Shown here: piece by piece, positions 16,930 to 26,093 of the stretch | Position numbering within the stretch: the stretch's first letter is position 1 | How the letters are laid out: every line of letters starts with the position of its first letter | DNA from: Thermonema rossianum DSM 10300 | GTDB taxonomy: Bacteria; Bacteroidota; Bacteroidia; Cytophagales; Thermonemataceae | Assembly (NCBI RefSeq): GCF_000426825.1 | Contig: NZ_KE384579.1 | Span: 293,580 to 357,579 of the forward strand | Length of the DNA: 64,000 nt | Reading direction: 5' to 3' | The notes under the pieces: generated by a model | Databases searched by the model: none | The model's input: the letters and a program-made list of their open reading frames with translations, nothing else | What the model was told of the DNA's origin: nothing | Made by a program: the position numbers and the translations under genes

Positions 16930-17028
16930 CCTGTCATTTCGAGCGCAAGCGAGAAATCTCTTTTACTTCTTTTTGCTTGGTGGGCTTTGAGATTTCTTAC
17001 CTCACTGCGTTTGGTTCGAAATGACAGG
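16930..17028. repeat. Interspersed palindromic repeat, copy A (99 bp)
   Basis: Begins CCTGTCATTTCGA and ends TCGAAATGACAGG, a perfect 13-bp terminal inverted repeat. Inside, GAGAAATCTC (16951-16960) and GAGATTTCTT (16989-16998) form a second inverted pair. It lies between the convergent RidA and OmpA-type genes. Related copies lie at 54409-54509, 62932-63027 and, truncated, 63146-63215. It encodes no transposase, so it is a REP- or MITE-like element. Confidence 0.85.
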
Positions 17029-17065
17029 TTACATTTTGCAGCGGCAGGTATTTCTTTGAGTGTAT

Positions 17066-17100
17066 AAAAAAAAGAAGGCTGCCCGGGAAGGGCTGCCTTT
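17066..17100 (-). terminator. Terminator of the PorE-like gene
   Basis: On the minus strand AAGGCAGCCC pairs with GGGCAGCCTT with one A-A mismatch around a 5-base loop, followed after one base by eight Ts. Confidence 0.65.
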
Positions 17101-17106
17101 GGCTTC

Positions 17107-19140
17107 TTATTTGAGTACTTTCACCTCTACCCGCCGGTTCAAAGCACGGCTTGCTTCGTCATCTTTCATGGTCAAGGGACGTGTGCCGCCATAGGCTTTG
17201 TATTTGATGCGTTTGGGGTCTATGCCCTTGCGAATCAGGTAGCTGCCTACAGCCTTTACCCGGTCTTCGGAAAGTTTGATGAGCGACTTTTTGTTGCCAT
17301 ATGGCTCGGTGTGCCCTTCCAACAGAATGACTGTGTTGGGGTTTTCTTTGAGGGTTTCAGCCAGGGCATCCAAGGTAGGGTAGGACTCGGGCAGCAGGTC
17401 GGCACGCCCCCGGGCAAAATATATGTTTTCAAGACGGATTTTATTGCCTTTTTCGAGGGGTGTCAGCTCAATATCTTTGACCACCTCTGTGTATTCTTTT
17501 TTGTCTGAAAGGTCAATGGTCACCTCGGCAGGAAAGAACCCTTTGGCACTTGCATGCACTACATATTTTTTCTGTGGCTCCAGCGATGCTTGATACATGC
17601 CCTGTGCATCGCTTTCGATGGTGAAGGTGGTGTCATCGGAGCTTATTTTCACTTCGGCAGCAATGGGGGCTTTGGTACGCTCATTGCGCACCTGCCCGGT
17701 GAGCATAATCACTACCTTTGGGCGGCTTTTTATACTGACTTGTATGCGGTAAATGTCTTCGTTGGATACGAAATAAGCATATTCGCCGGAGGCTGAAATA
17801 CTAAAATAGGCTTCCCAGCCTTTGGTGTTGACTGCCGGTCCCAAGTTTTTGGGAGGGGTCCAGTTGGTCCAGCTGTCATCGAGGCGGCGGCTCATGAATA
17901 TATCCGACGAGCCGTAGCCGGGATGCCCGGTGCTGGCAAAGTAAAGGGTTTTGCCATCGGCAGCAAGGAAAGGCGACATTTCGTTGGCGGCGGTATTGAT
18001 GACCGGGCCTAAATTACGGGGCTTGGAAAAGCGTTTTTCGCCTTTCTTAAAAGATACGTATAAATCTTTGCCCCCATGGGTGTCTGCCATCTTGATGGCC
18101 ATGAGCAACACTTGCCCGTCGGCAGAAAGGCAGTATTCCGAGAACTGACTGCTGTTTTCAAACCCTTCTATGATGAGCTCTTCGGGCTGTGTCCACTTGC
18201 CGTCAATTTTTTTGGCAATAGACACCCCTTTTTTCATGCTGCCGTCGGGAAGATACACATTGTTGATGAGCATGGTGGTGCCATCGGCAGAAATGGAAAA
18301 AGAGGAGTTGTGTGATGGGTTGTTGATGGGAGGACCCAAATTGACCGGCTCGCTAAACGACAGGTCCGGGTTGATTTTGCTGTACCATATATCCTGGCGA
18401 TATTCTTTTTCGCCCCGCTCATTGACAAGTGGTATGTTTTGCGGGTGGTTTTCGCGGGTAAAATAGAGTATTGTGCCGTCAGGTGATATGTTGGGTGCTA
18501 TTTCGATATAAGGGCTATTGATGGTTTCGCTGAGTTTTTCGGCGGTGGCTTCCCATTCAAATACGTCGTCGGCAACGGGAATATGTGGTTTTACGGGGGC
18601 AGTACCCGTAGAAATGCCGATGGCGTCGATGCAATTATAGCCGGGCACCTTCACCGGTGAAAGAATGACCTTTACACTTTTGACCGCATAGGGGGTGGGC
18701 GAAACACTTACGCTGAAAAGGCGGCTTTTTTCGCGTAATGGTCCCAGGTTGGTGTTTCGATAAACCAAATAGGGGTTGTCGTCGGTATCGTAGAAATATA
18801 TTTCACGGATAGCGCCCGGGCGGCTGCATTCGGCTACTACCACCTGCCGCACCCCTTTGACCGGCTTGGAAAACCCTACTTTGATGAACTCTTCACTGGC
18901 GTTGGGGGTAGAGGGCGCCCACATGACCGGACTTTCGCCACTGCCGTTGCTTAAAAAGCCGTTGGGCGGTCCCAGCACCTGTTCGGGGGCATACTGTTTG
19001 GGGTCATCGAGGCGTGTGTAATAAGAGGAATACTCCAGCACTTGGTCTGCCCAATAAACCTCCGGGGCTTGCATTTGAGCCCATAGTGCCTGTGCCCATA
19101 AACCAAACAACGCAGAAAGCCAAAAAACATACTTTTTCAT
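17107..19140 (-). CDS. PorE-like outer-membrane protein: PD40 propeller, carboxypeptidase-regulatory domain, OmpA domain
   Basis: Secreted by a signal peptide (MKKYVFWLSALFGLWAQALWAQ) and anchored to peptidoglycan by a C-terminal OmpA domain (about 560-677: IYFARGRADLLPES, LEGHTEPYGNKK, LNRRVEVKVL). Residues about 30-180 resemble a discoidin-like jelly roll (VLGPPNGFLSNGSG, AECSRPGAIREIYFYDTDDN). About 200-470 hold PD40/WD40-like repeats such as ISPDGTILYFTRE, ISADGTTMLIN and LAADGKTLYFAST. About 480-555 is a carboxypeptidase-regulatory-like fold (LTGQVRNERTKAPIAAEV). T9SS component PorE shares the propeller-CRD-OmpA order but has TPRs at its N-terminus; those are missing here, so this is a relative rather than PorE itself. 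Confidence 0.85.
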   Translation of the reverse strand: MKKYVFWLSALFGLWAQALWAQMQAPEVYWADQVLEYSSYYTRLDDPKQYAPEQVLGPPNGFLSNGSGESPVMWAPSTPNASEEFIKVGFSKPVKGVRQVVVAECSRPGAIREIYFYDTDDNPYLVYRNTNLGPLREKSRLFSVSVSPTPYAVKSVKVILSPVKVPGYNCIDAIGISTGTAPVKPHIPVADDVFEWEATAEKLSETINSPYIEIAPNISPDGTILYFTRENHPQNIPLVNERGEKEYRQDIWYSKINPDLSFSEPVNLGPPINNPSHNSSFSISADGTTMLINNVYLPDGSMKKGVSIAKKIDGKWTQPEELIIEGFENSSQFSEYCLSADGQVLLMAIKMADTHGGKDLYVSFKKGEKRFSKPRNLGPVINTAANEMSPFLAADGKTLYFASTGHPGYGSSDIFMSRRLDDSWTNWTPPKNLGPAVNTKGWEAYFSISASGEYAYFVSNEDIYRIQVSIKSRPKVVIMLTGQVRNERTKAPIAAEVKISSDDTTFTIESDAQGMYQASLEPQKKYVVHASAKGFFPAEVTIDLSDKKEYTEVVKDIELTPLEKGNKIRLENIYFARGRADLLPESYPTLDALAETLKENPNTVILLEGHTEPYGNKKSLIKLSEDRVKAVGSYLIRKGIDPKRIKYKAYGGTRPLTMKDDEASRALNRRVEVKVLK

Positions 19141-19223
19141 GAGAAACCGTTGATGTGTACCTTCGTTTTTAATCTATAAACTTCGCCTAAAATAATCAAT
19201 TTTTTGTAGAGAACCGTATGCGT

Positions 19224-21626
19224 TTAATCTGTCAAGTCTATAGTTTGCCATGGCAGTTCCCGTTTGAAACTCAACAGGCCACTGGCGGTATCATGTTTAT
19301 AACTGTCAAATACAGGCGCTGCCAGCATGAAGCCATCCATACGTAATAAGCCCCAGTGCCCTTGCTGTTTGACCACCACTATTTGTTCATTCAGCAGCAC
19401 AACCTGCTCATAATCCGTATGCAAGCGCTCAATACCTTGGGGGTCCACAATGCCCTGTTGATTTGCTTTGCTTACCAACCACCAGCCGCCGGGCAGGCGC
19501 TCAATGCTGTCATATTCGAAAGGCACTACGGTTTTACCTTCCTTATTGATAACGCCCCACTTGTCTTGGTATTTTACAATGGCCGTACCTGCTTGAAAAC
19601 TTTCGGCTTCTGCATAGCGCGGCTGTATGCGTAGTGTTTCCCATGTATCTATGAAGCCCCACTTTCCGGCTATTTGCACGGCAGCCAGCCCTTCTGAAAA
19701 GGGCTTTACATCGCCATAGCGCGTGCTGATGCGCTTGTTGCCGCGTGTGCTCACAAAACCCCAGCTGCTGCCTTCGCGCACCGGCACCAAGCCTTGCTGT
19801 GCCAGTCCCAAGGCGCCAAAAGGACGCAGTGGCAGCAGCCATTCGCCTGTGTTGCTTACCAGACCATATTTTCCTTCATGATATACAGTAAAAATGCCGT
19901 CTTGCGAAAGCCCGAGGATGCGGTCGTAAAGTGGTTCTATGATCCATTGTCCCAATCGATTGAAAACACCTTCATGTCCCCCATAGCGCACAAGGTAAAG
20001 GTCTTGATTGAGTTGCTTCCATTCATGAACTTTCCCCCCCAGCTCACCCTGTGGCAAGCGCAGCAGCTGCCAGTCATGGTTTTGCTTGATTAAGCAGGCA
20101 TAACGGCTGAGCAGTAGCAGGGAATCGGCAGCAGGCTCTACCATCCACTGTTGTGCAGCTTCGGAATAAAGCCCTTGCTTTTGTTCTACTTGCACTATCC
20201 AGTAAGGGGGAACATAGGCAAGCAGGCTATCGAAGCGCGGCGCAACCACCCAGCGGCTCAGGCGGTCCATGATGCCCCATTGCCCCTTTTGCTTCACGGC
20301 AAAGCGCTCAAAGTGAAACGGGCGAATATCTTCATAGGCGCCAAAGGGAATAAGTTGCTTTTTGTTTGCATCGTAAAGCGCCCATTGGCCTTCTTTGTAA
20401 ACGCTGAAAAAGCCCGGCAGATCGGTGCGCACACTGTCAGCAGGAGGGGTGATGCGCTCAAATGCCCGGTTCAGCACATAGCAGCCGCTGCTGTCGCGTA
20501 CAAGACAAAGGCCGTCGCCTACCGGCTGAATGTATTCGTATTGTGGCGGTGTCAGGAGCTTGCCGCCGGGCGACAGAAAGCCACTGCGGCCGTCTAAGCT
20601 GTATGCCAATAGTTGAGCATCGACCGGGAAGATGTCTGCCAGGCGGAGCACTGCCTGTTGTTCGCCCCTTTCATCATAGAACTGCCATTCGGGGAAAGGT
20701 GCCACCCGGTAGCGTTTGTCGTGGATGGCATAAATGGCGCGGTATTGAAGTGGCAGCAGCAGCCGGCCTTGGGCATCGCATACGCCCCAGCGCCCACTTT
20801 CTTGCACGATGGCGTGGGCAGCATCTACGATATGCAGGGCGTCCCATGCACGTCCGCCAAAGTGAGGTGTCAATGTCTGCTCTTGATAGGCTTGCCAGCG
20901 GCTTTGACGGCGCACAAGCCAAAAGCCCTGTTCAAAACGCAGCCCTTGGAAGGCGATATCCCATATGACTTTCCCCTTGAAGTCAATAGCACCAAACAAC
21001 CACTTCCCGCCTGCCTGACGCTTGCCCACAATCCAGTACTTGCCTCTTTCCACACTCTGCATGAAGTGGTATTGAAGGGGCAGCACTACCTTGTTTTTTA
21101 AAGTGTGCAATCCCCACAAGGTGTCTTTGCCTTGCCGTTTGCCTATTGCCAGCAGGCCGGCTTGTGGATAGCGAATGGCATCATATTGAGCCGGAAGCAC
21201 CACTTTGCCCGTAGGGATATGCACCAAACCCCACAGCCCGTTTTGCACGAATCCTATGAGCTGATTGTAGCTGTCTTGCTGAAGAGAGCCGTCGGCTACA
21301 TTGCCATGGCGCCGGTAGTCTATCCAGTAGTAGTCGTCTGCCCAGCCGATGTAGTCATACTGTGGCGGAAGCACAAACTTCCCCTTGCTGTCGATAAGCC
21401 CCCACCGGCCTGCTTCCATGACTTTGGCATAGCCGCTGCGCATGAAAGGAAATGCTTTTTGAAAGCGTGGCGGAATAACAAAGCCATCATGGCCGGGCGT
21501 GGGGCTGTAGCCGTAAAGCCCTTGCGCAGAGCGTTGAACGAAAAGCGTTTGGGCATGCCCCCAAGATATGGCAAGCAATGACAGACAGCCGGTAAGCAGA
21601 AAACGAAAAACAAGCAGATGGCGCAT
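19224..21626 (-). CDS. Exported WG-repeat protein
   Basis: 800-residue exported protein with a signal peptide ending near ISWGHAQT. Nearly all the rest consists of WG (KWG) repeats of about 45-60 residues, seen as GRWGLIDSKGKFVLPPQYD, GLWGLVHIPTGKVVLPAQYD, GQWGIMDRLSRWVVAPRFD, DKWGVINKEGKTVVPFEYD and many weaker units. WG repeats form propeller-like or solenoid structures of unknown role and are abundant in Bacteroidota. No lipobox or T9SS sorting domain is visible, so it is probably periplasmic. It lies 83 bases upstream of the PorE-like gene on the same strand; shared transcription is possible. No enzymatic domain is visible. Confidence 0.88.
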   Translation of the reverse strand: MRHLLVFRFLLTGCLSLLAISWGHAQTLFVQRSAQGLYGYSPTPGHDGFVIPPRFQKAFPFMRSGYAKVMEAGRWGLIDSKGKFVLPPQYDYIGWADDYYWIDYRRHGNVADGSLQQDSYNQLIGFVQNGLWGLVHIPTGKVVLPAQYDAIRYPQAGLLAIGKRQGKDTLWGLHTLKNKVVLPLQYHFMQSVERGKYWIVGKRQAGGKWLFGAIDFKGKVIWDIAFQGLRFEQGFWLVRRQSRWQAYQEQTLTPHFGGRAWDALHIVDAAHAIVQESGRWGVCDAQGRLLLPLQYRAIYAIHDKRYRVAPFPEWQFYDERGEQQAVLRLADIFPVDAQLLAYSLDGRSGFLSPGGKLLTPPQYEYIQPVGDGLCLVRDSSGCYVLNRAFERITPPADSVRTDLPGFFSVYKEGQWALYDANKKQLIPFGAYEDIRPFHFERFAVKQKGQWGIMDRLSRWVVAPRFDSLLAYVPPYWIVQVEQKQGLYSEAAQQWMVEPAADSLLLLSRYACLIKQNHDWQLLRLPQGELGGKVHEWKQLNQDLYLVRYGGHEGVFNRLGQWIIEPLYDRILGLSQDGIFTVYHEGKYGLVSNTGEWLLPLRPFGALGLAQQGLVPVREGSSWGFVSTRGNKRISTRYGDVKPFSEGLAAVQIAGKWGFIDTWETLRIQPRYAEAESFQAGTAIVKYQDKWGVINKEGKTVVPFEYDSIERLPGGWWLVSKANQQGIVDPQGIERLHTDYEQVVLLNEQIVVVKQQGHWGLLRMDGFMLAAPVFDSYKHDTASGLLSFKRELPWQTIDLTD

Positions 21627-21818
21627 GGTGTCAGGAAAGTCACTTTTTATCTTACAAAGATGCTAAGATTTTGTGTAAGAGTGAAGGACGTCAATATTTG
21701 ATGCCCGGTGCGGCATTCGTAAAGAAAGCAAAGTTAAAAGGATTGTTGAAAGGCAGTACTACATTTTTATTAGAAAAATGTACCTTGCCGTAAAGAACAA
21801 AACATAAGCTACAGCCCC

Positions 21819-24755
21819 ATGAGTGCTTCAATTCTTAGTGTCTTTCGTGCTTTACAATCAGAGATAAAAGGCGGCTTTTTTACTGATGAGACCATGCGCC
21901 GGTTATATGCAACCGACGCTTCGGCTTACAGGGAGCTGCCGGCGGCGGTGGCTTGCCCGCGCAACGAAGAAGAAGTGGCTCTGTTGGTGCGGGCAGCGCT
22001 TGAGTATGGTTTTGCTTTGATTCCGCGCACCGCCGGCACTTCATTGGCAGGGCAGGTAGTAGGCAATGGCGTGGTGGTGGATGTGTCGCGTCATATGCGG
22101 CAAATTCTGAATATAGACCCGGCGCGCAGGCGTGTGCGTGTACAACCCGGTGTGATTCGCGATAACTTGAACATGGCGCTCAAAGAATATGGATTGTTTT
22201 TTGCTCCGGAGACTTCTACCGCCAACCGGGCAATGATTGGGGGCATGGTGGGCAACAACTCGTGTGGTGCCAATTCGTTGGTATATGGCAGCACCCGTGA
22301 CCACCTGCTGTCTGTCAAAGGATTCATGGGCGATGGGCATTACCGTCATGTCCATGCTTTGTCAGACGAGGCGTTTTATGCCAAGCTGCAAGCCGGCGAC
22401 CCGGAAGGGCAGATATACCGCACGCTTTACAACATATTGATAGAACCGGCAAACCGGCGGGAAATCGAGCGTCAATATCCCAAAAGCAGCATCCGGCGCC
22501 GCAATACCGGCTATGCCTTGGATTTGCTGTTGCGGCATCGCCCTTTCCAAGAAGACGGCACACCTTTTAACCTGTGCACCTTGCTTGCCGGCTCGGAAGG
22601 GACCTTGATGCTCATGACAGAGCTGGAATTGAACCTGGAGCCTTTGCCGCCTCCTCACAAAGCACTGGTTTGTATTCACTGTGAAAGTATTGACGAATCG
22701 CTGCGTGCCAATCTGTTGGCTTTGGAGCACCGGCCCACCGCTTCGGAACTGATGGACCACTATGTGCTTGAGTGTACAAAAAACAACATAGAACAGCAGC
22801 AGAACCGCTTCTTTGTAAAAGGCGACCCGGCTGCCATTCTAATGGTGGAAATTTCGGACCATAGCGAACACAAAGCCATCGAGCGGGCAAAACAATTGGT
22901 AGCCCATTTGAAAGAAGCGGGCTACGGCTATCATCATCCTATCGTGACCGGCGATGATATTCAAAAAGTGTGGACGCTGCGCAAAGCCGGCTTGGGCTTG
23001 TTGTCCAACATGCCCGGCGATGCCAAGCCGGTGCCCGTCATAGAAGACACGGCTGTAGATGTGCGCGACCTGCCCGACTATATCCGCGAGTTTAACGACA
23101 TATTGAAAAAATACGGTTTGTATTCGGTACACTACGCCCATGCCGGTGATGGCGAATTGCATCTGCGTCCCATCATCAATTTGAAAACCAAAGAAGGAAA
23201 TGCACTTTTCCGGACCATCTTGGAAGAAGTTGCCGCACTGGTAAAGCGCTATCGCGGCTCTTTGAGTGGTGAACACGGCGATGGGCGCCTGCGTGGCGAG
23301 TTCATTCCCTTCATGTTGGGCGAGCAGGTATATGCCTGGTTGAAAGAAGTGAAAAAAGCCTTCGACCCGCAGAATATTTTCAACCCGGGCAAAATAGTGG
23401 ACACCCCCCCCATGAACACGTCCTTGCGTTTTGAGCCGGGGCAGCCCACGCCTGACATCCCCACGCTGCTGAATTTCGATAGTAGCCTGGGCATTCTGCG
23501 TATGGCAGAAATGTGCAATGGTACTGCCGAATGCCGGCGTACGCACCACCGGGGCGGCACCATGTGTCCCAGCTATATGGCTACACTCGACGAAAAAGAC
23601 ACCACCCGGGCGCGAGCCAATATTTTACGGGAGTTTTTGACCCACTCGCCCAAGTCCAACCGCTTTGCACATGATGAAATCCACGAAGTCATGGACCTTT
23701 GCCTTTCGTGTAAAGGGTGCAAGACAGAATGCCCCTCGAATGTGGATGTGGCAAAGATGAAAGCGGAGTTCCTTTATCAATACTATTGCGAAAAAGGCAT
23801 TCCATGGCGCAGCCGCCTGATTGCTTCCATAGACAAAGTCATGCGTTGGGCTGCTTTGCTGCCATCGCTCTACAACAGGCTGGGGCGTGGGGCGCTTGTC
23901 AAACGCCTGATGGGCATAGCACCACAGCGTAGCTTGCCCCGTCTGCACCGCCGCACTTGGGCGCAATATCTCAACAAACGTTTGGCAGCGGGCCAAACCA
24001 CTGCCTCGCAGCGCACGGTGGTGTATCTTTTTGTAGATGAGTTTACCAACTATCACGATGTGCCGGCCGGCATAGCCATGACCGAACTGCTGCTGGCATT
24101 GGGCTATGAAGTGCGCCGGGTAAAGCACTTTCCTTCAGGCAGAGCCTATATTTCCAAAGGCTTGCTCAAAGAAGCACAAAACTATGCACGACGCAACGTG
24201 GAAATATTTGCCCCTTTGCTCATAGAGCAGCCGGCAGTGTTGTTGGGTGTTGAACCATCTGCCATTCTTAGTTTTCGTGACGAATATCCCGATTTGCTTT
24301 CCGGCACCTTGCAAAGTAAAGCAAAGGCAGTAGCAGAAAAAGCCCTGCTGCTCGATGAGTTTTTGGCGCAGCAAATGGAAGCAGGGGCTATTTCAAACAG
24401 TGCTTTCAAGGCACTGGACCGTACAATATGGGTGCATGGGCACTGCCACCAGAAAGCATTGTCTTCGCTCACCTATACGCGCAAGTCGCTATCGTTGATT
24501 CCCGGTCTTTCTGTGCGTTTTATACCTTCGGGATGCTGTGGTATGGCAGGCTCTTTTGGTTATGAAAAAGAGCATTACGACTTATCGATGAAAATAGGGG
24601 AGTTGGTGCTTTTTCCTGCTGTACGACAGGCTGCCCCGGGTGACATAGTGCTGGCCTCGGGCACCAGCTGCCGTCATCAAATAGCCGACGGCACCGGCCG
24701 GCAGGCCATGCACCTGGCAGAAGTTCTATATGAGGCACTGAAAAAGAGTGAATAG
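21819..24755 (+). CDS. FAD-linked oxidase / Fe-S oxidoreductase fusion (D-lactate dehydrogenase or GlcD-GlpC-like)
   Basis: Fusion of a flavin dehydrogenase and an iron-sulfur electron-transfer module, 978 residues. Residues about 35-260 are the FAD-binding 4 domain (ALIPRTAGTSLAGQVVG, then ETSTANRAMIGGMVGNNSCG). About 270-540 are the FAD-oxidase C domain (HYAHAGDGELHLRP, GEHGDGRLRG). About 550-670 hold a ferredoxin-like unit with LCLSCKGCKTECP. The C-terminal 300 residues carry CCG-type motifs (HGHCHQKAL, FIPSGCCGMAGSFGY). A 2-hydroxy acid such as D-lactate or D-2-hydroxyglutarate is the usual substrate, and quinones or cytochromes accept the electrons. The specific substrate cannot be read from the sequence. 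rfaE2 follows 21 bases later. Confidence 0.9.
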   Translation: MSASILSVFRALQSEIKGGFFTDETMRRLYATDASAYRELPAAVACPRNEEEVALLVRAALEYGFALIPRTAGTSLAGQVVGNGVVVDVSRHMRQILNIDPARRRVRVQPGVIRDNLNMALKEYGLFFAPETSTANRAMIGGMVGNNSCGANSLVYGSTRDHLLSVKGFMGDGHYRHVHALSDEAFYAKLQAGDPEGQIYRTLYNILIEPANRREIERQYPKSSIRRRNTGYALDLLLRHRPFQEDGTPFNLCTLLAGSEGTLMLMTELELNLEPLPPPHKALVCIHCESIDESLRANLLALEHRPTASELMDHYVLECTKNNIEQQQNRFFVKGDPAAILMVEISDHSEHKAIERAKQLVAHLKEAGYGYHHPIVTGDDIQKVWTLRKAGLGLLSNMPGDAKPVPVIEDTAVDVRDLPDYIREFNDILKKYGLYSVHYAHAGDGELHLRPIINLKTKEGNALFRTILEEVAALVKRYRGSLSGEHGDGRLRGEFIPFMLGEQVYAWLKEVKKAFDPQNIFNPGKIVDTPPMNTSLRFEPGQPTPDIPTLLNFDSSLGILRMAEMCNGTAECRRTHHRGGTMCPSYMATLDEKDTTRARANILREFLTHSPKSNRFAHDEIHEVMDLCLSCKGCKTECPSNVDVAKMKAEFLYQYYCEKGIPWRSRLIASIDKVMRWAALLPSLYNRLGRGALVKRLMGIAPQRSLPRLHRRTWAQYLNKRLAAGQTTASQRTVVYLFVDEFTNYHDVPAGIAMTELLLALGYEVRRVKHFPSGRAYISKGLLKEAQNYARRNVEIFAPLLIEQPAVLLGVEPSAILSFRDEYPDLLSGTLQSKAKAVAEKALLLDEFLAQQMEAGAISNSAFKALDRTIWVHGHCHQKALSSLTYTRKSLSLIPGLSVRFIPSGCCGMAGSFGYEKEHYDLSMKIGELVLFPAVRQAAPGDIVLASGTSCRHQIADGTGRQAMHLAEVLYEALKKSE

Positions 24756-24776
24756 TCTTTATTTAACGGTTAAAAA

Positions 24777-25277
24777 ATGAATACTGTATCGAAAATCATT
24801 AACGACCGGCAACAAGCACAAGCCGTTTGCAGGCAATGGAAGCAAGCCGGCGAAATAGTGGTGTTTACCAACGGCTGCTTCGATATTTTGCATGCCGGAC
24901 ATGTAACCTATTTGGAGCAAGCCCGTTCTTTGGGCAACCGCTTGGTGATAGGGTTGAATACCGATGCTTCAGTGCGTCGTTTGAAAGGTGAGGCGCGTCC
25001 TATTGTGCCACAAGAGGCGCGGGCACGCTTGCTGGCTGCTTTGCAGGCAGTGGATATGGTGGTGTTTTTCGAAGAAGACACCCCTTTGGCGCTCATACAG
25101 ACACTTTGTCCTGACATTTTGGTAAAGGGGGGCGATTATACAGAGGACACCATCGTTGGTGCAGATTTTGTAAAAAGCAAAGGCGGACGTGTGGAAGTGA
25201 TTCCTTTCCTGGATGGTTTTTCCACTTCTAAGATTATCGAAAAAATCATAAAATTACACTGTCAAAAACAAAAGTAG
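24777..25277 (+). CDS. rfaE2: D-glycero-beta-D-manno-heptose 1-phosphate adenylyltransferase
   Basis: Adds AMP to heptose-1-phosphate on the route to ADP-heptose for LPS core. This is the stand-alone C-terminal half of E. coli HldE. The nucleotidyltransferase motif is [20 protein letters not shown] (31-50), and the second motif is [12 protein letters not shown] at the end. The middle [19 protein letters not shown] is typical of RfaE2. The kinase half (HldE N-terminal) is not in the window. It stands 3 bases before the zinc protease gene and is probably cotranscribed with it and the oxidoreductase upstream. Confidence 0.92.
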   Translation: MNTVSKIINDRQQAQAVCRQWKQAGEIVVFTNGCFDILHAGHVTYLEQARSLGNRLVIGLNTDASVRRLKGEARPIVPQEARARLLAALQAVDMVVFFEEDTPLALIQTLCPDILVKGGDYTEDTIVGADFVKSKGGRVEVIPFLDGFSTSKIIEKIIKLHCQKQK

Positions 25278-25280
25278 CCT

Positions 25281-25979
25281 ATGTATTTTGTACTGATTAT
25301 TGCCTTGATGATTATAGGCGGTATTGTGCAATGGCGCTTGCGAAGCAAGTTTGCCAAATATAGCCGCATTCCTTTGGCATCGGGTATGAGCGGGGCAGAA
25401 GTGGCACGGCAGATGCTGCGCGACCACGGTATCTATGACGTGGAAGTTATCTCTGTGCCCGGGCAATTGACCGACCACTATAACCCCATGGACAAAACCG
25501 TCAACCTGAGCGAAGATGTGTATTATGGGCGCTCGGCAGCCGCAGCCGCCGTGGCAGCTCATGAATGCGGGCACGCTATTCAGCATGCCGAAGCATACAG
25601 TATGCTGCAGTTGCGTTCTGCTTTGGTGCCCGTTCAAAACGTGAGTGCCACCATTCTCAATGTTATTATGTGGGTGAGTTTCGTGGGGGGCTATCTGTTC
25701 TTCCGGCTTATTCCTATCGAAACAGTGCTGCTTATCATCATTGCAGCCTATGGCGTCATGACTTTGTTCAGCTTCGTTACCTTGCCTGTGGAGATAGATG
25801 CAAGCCGCCGTGCCATTCGTTGGATAGAATCGCGTGGCGTGGTGAGTCCGGCCGAAGCCCCTATGGCGCGTGATGCGCTTAAATGGGCTGCCTACACCTA
25901 TGTAGTAGCTGCCTTGAGTGCACTTACCATGCTGCTCTATTATGTGTTGCAGTTTATGGCGGCTTCGTCAGATGATTAA
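25281..25979 (+). CDS. Membrane zinc metallopeptidase (YugP-type, Zn_peptidase_2)
   Basis: Integral-membrane gluzincin-like protease of 232 residues. The zinc-binding helix is AAHECGHAIQHAE (H94, E95, H98). A transmembrane segment opens the protein (MYFVLIIALMIIGGIVQW), two more lie around residues 127-175, and a last one is close to the C-terminus. DHYNPMDKTVNLSEDVYYGRS before the active site is the conserved block of this family. It is usually 225-235 residues long. Its substrates are unknown; a role in membrane-protein quality control is a guess from the fold. Confidence 0.9.
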   Translation: MYFVLIIALMIIGGIVQWRLRSKFAKYSRIPLASGMSGAEVARQMLRDHGIYDVEVISVPGQLTDHYNPMDKTVNLSEDVYYGRSAAAAAVAAHECGHAIQHAEAYSMLQLRSALVPVQNVSATILNVIMWVSFVGGYLFFRLIPIETVLLIIIAAYGVMTLFSFVTLPVEIDASRRAIRWIESRGVVSPAEAPMARDALKWAAYTYVVAALSALTMLLYYVLQFMAASSDD

Positions 25980-26003
25980 AAACACTTTGCGGAGACAAAA
26001 AAG

Positions 26004-26033
26004 AAAAAAGCGCCTGTTGTTGGCGCTTTTTTT
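26004..26033 (+). terminator. Rho-independent terminator after the zinc protease gene
   Basis: AGCGCC, a 7-base loop, GGCGCT and seven Ts, with matching As on the left side. Closes the FAD oxidoreductase-rfaE2-protease transcript. Confidence 0.85.
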
Positions 26034-26093
26034 GTTGCTAAAGATGAAGAGCTATTGACGAGCAACAAAACTAAAACCAAAACCAACAAAAGC

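Noticed and set aside
17078..17097. GC-rich repeat near the PorE-like terminator seen as possible mobile-element end
   Set aside because: It is explained by the terminator stem of the PorE-like gene.
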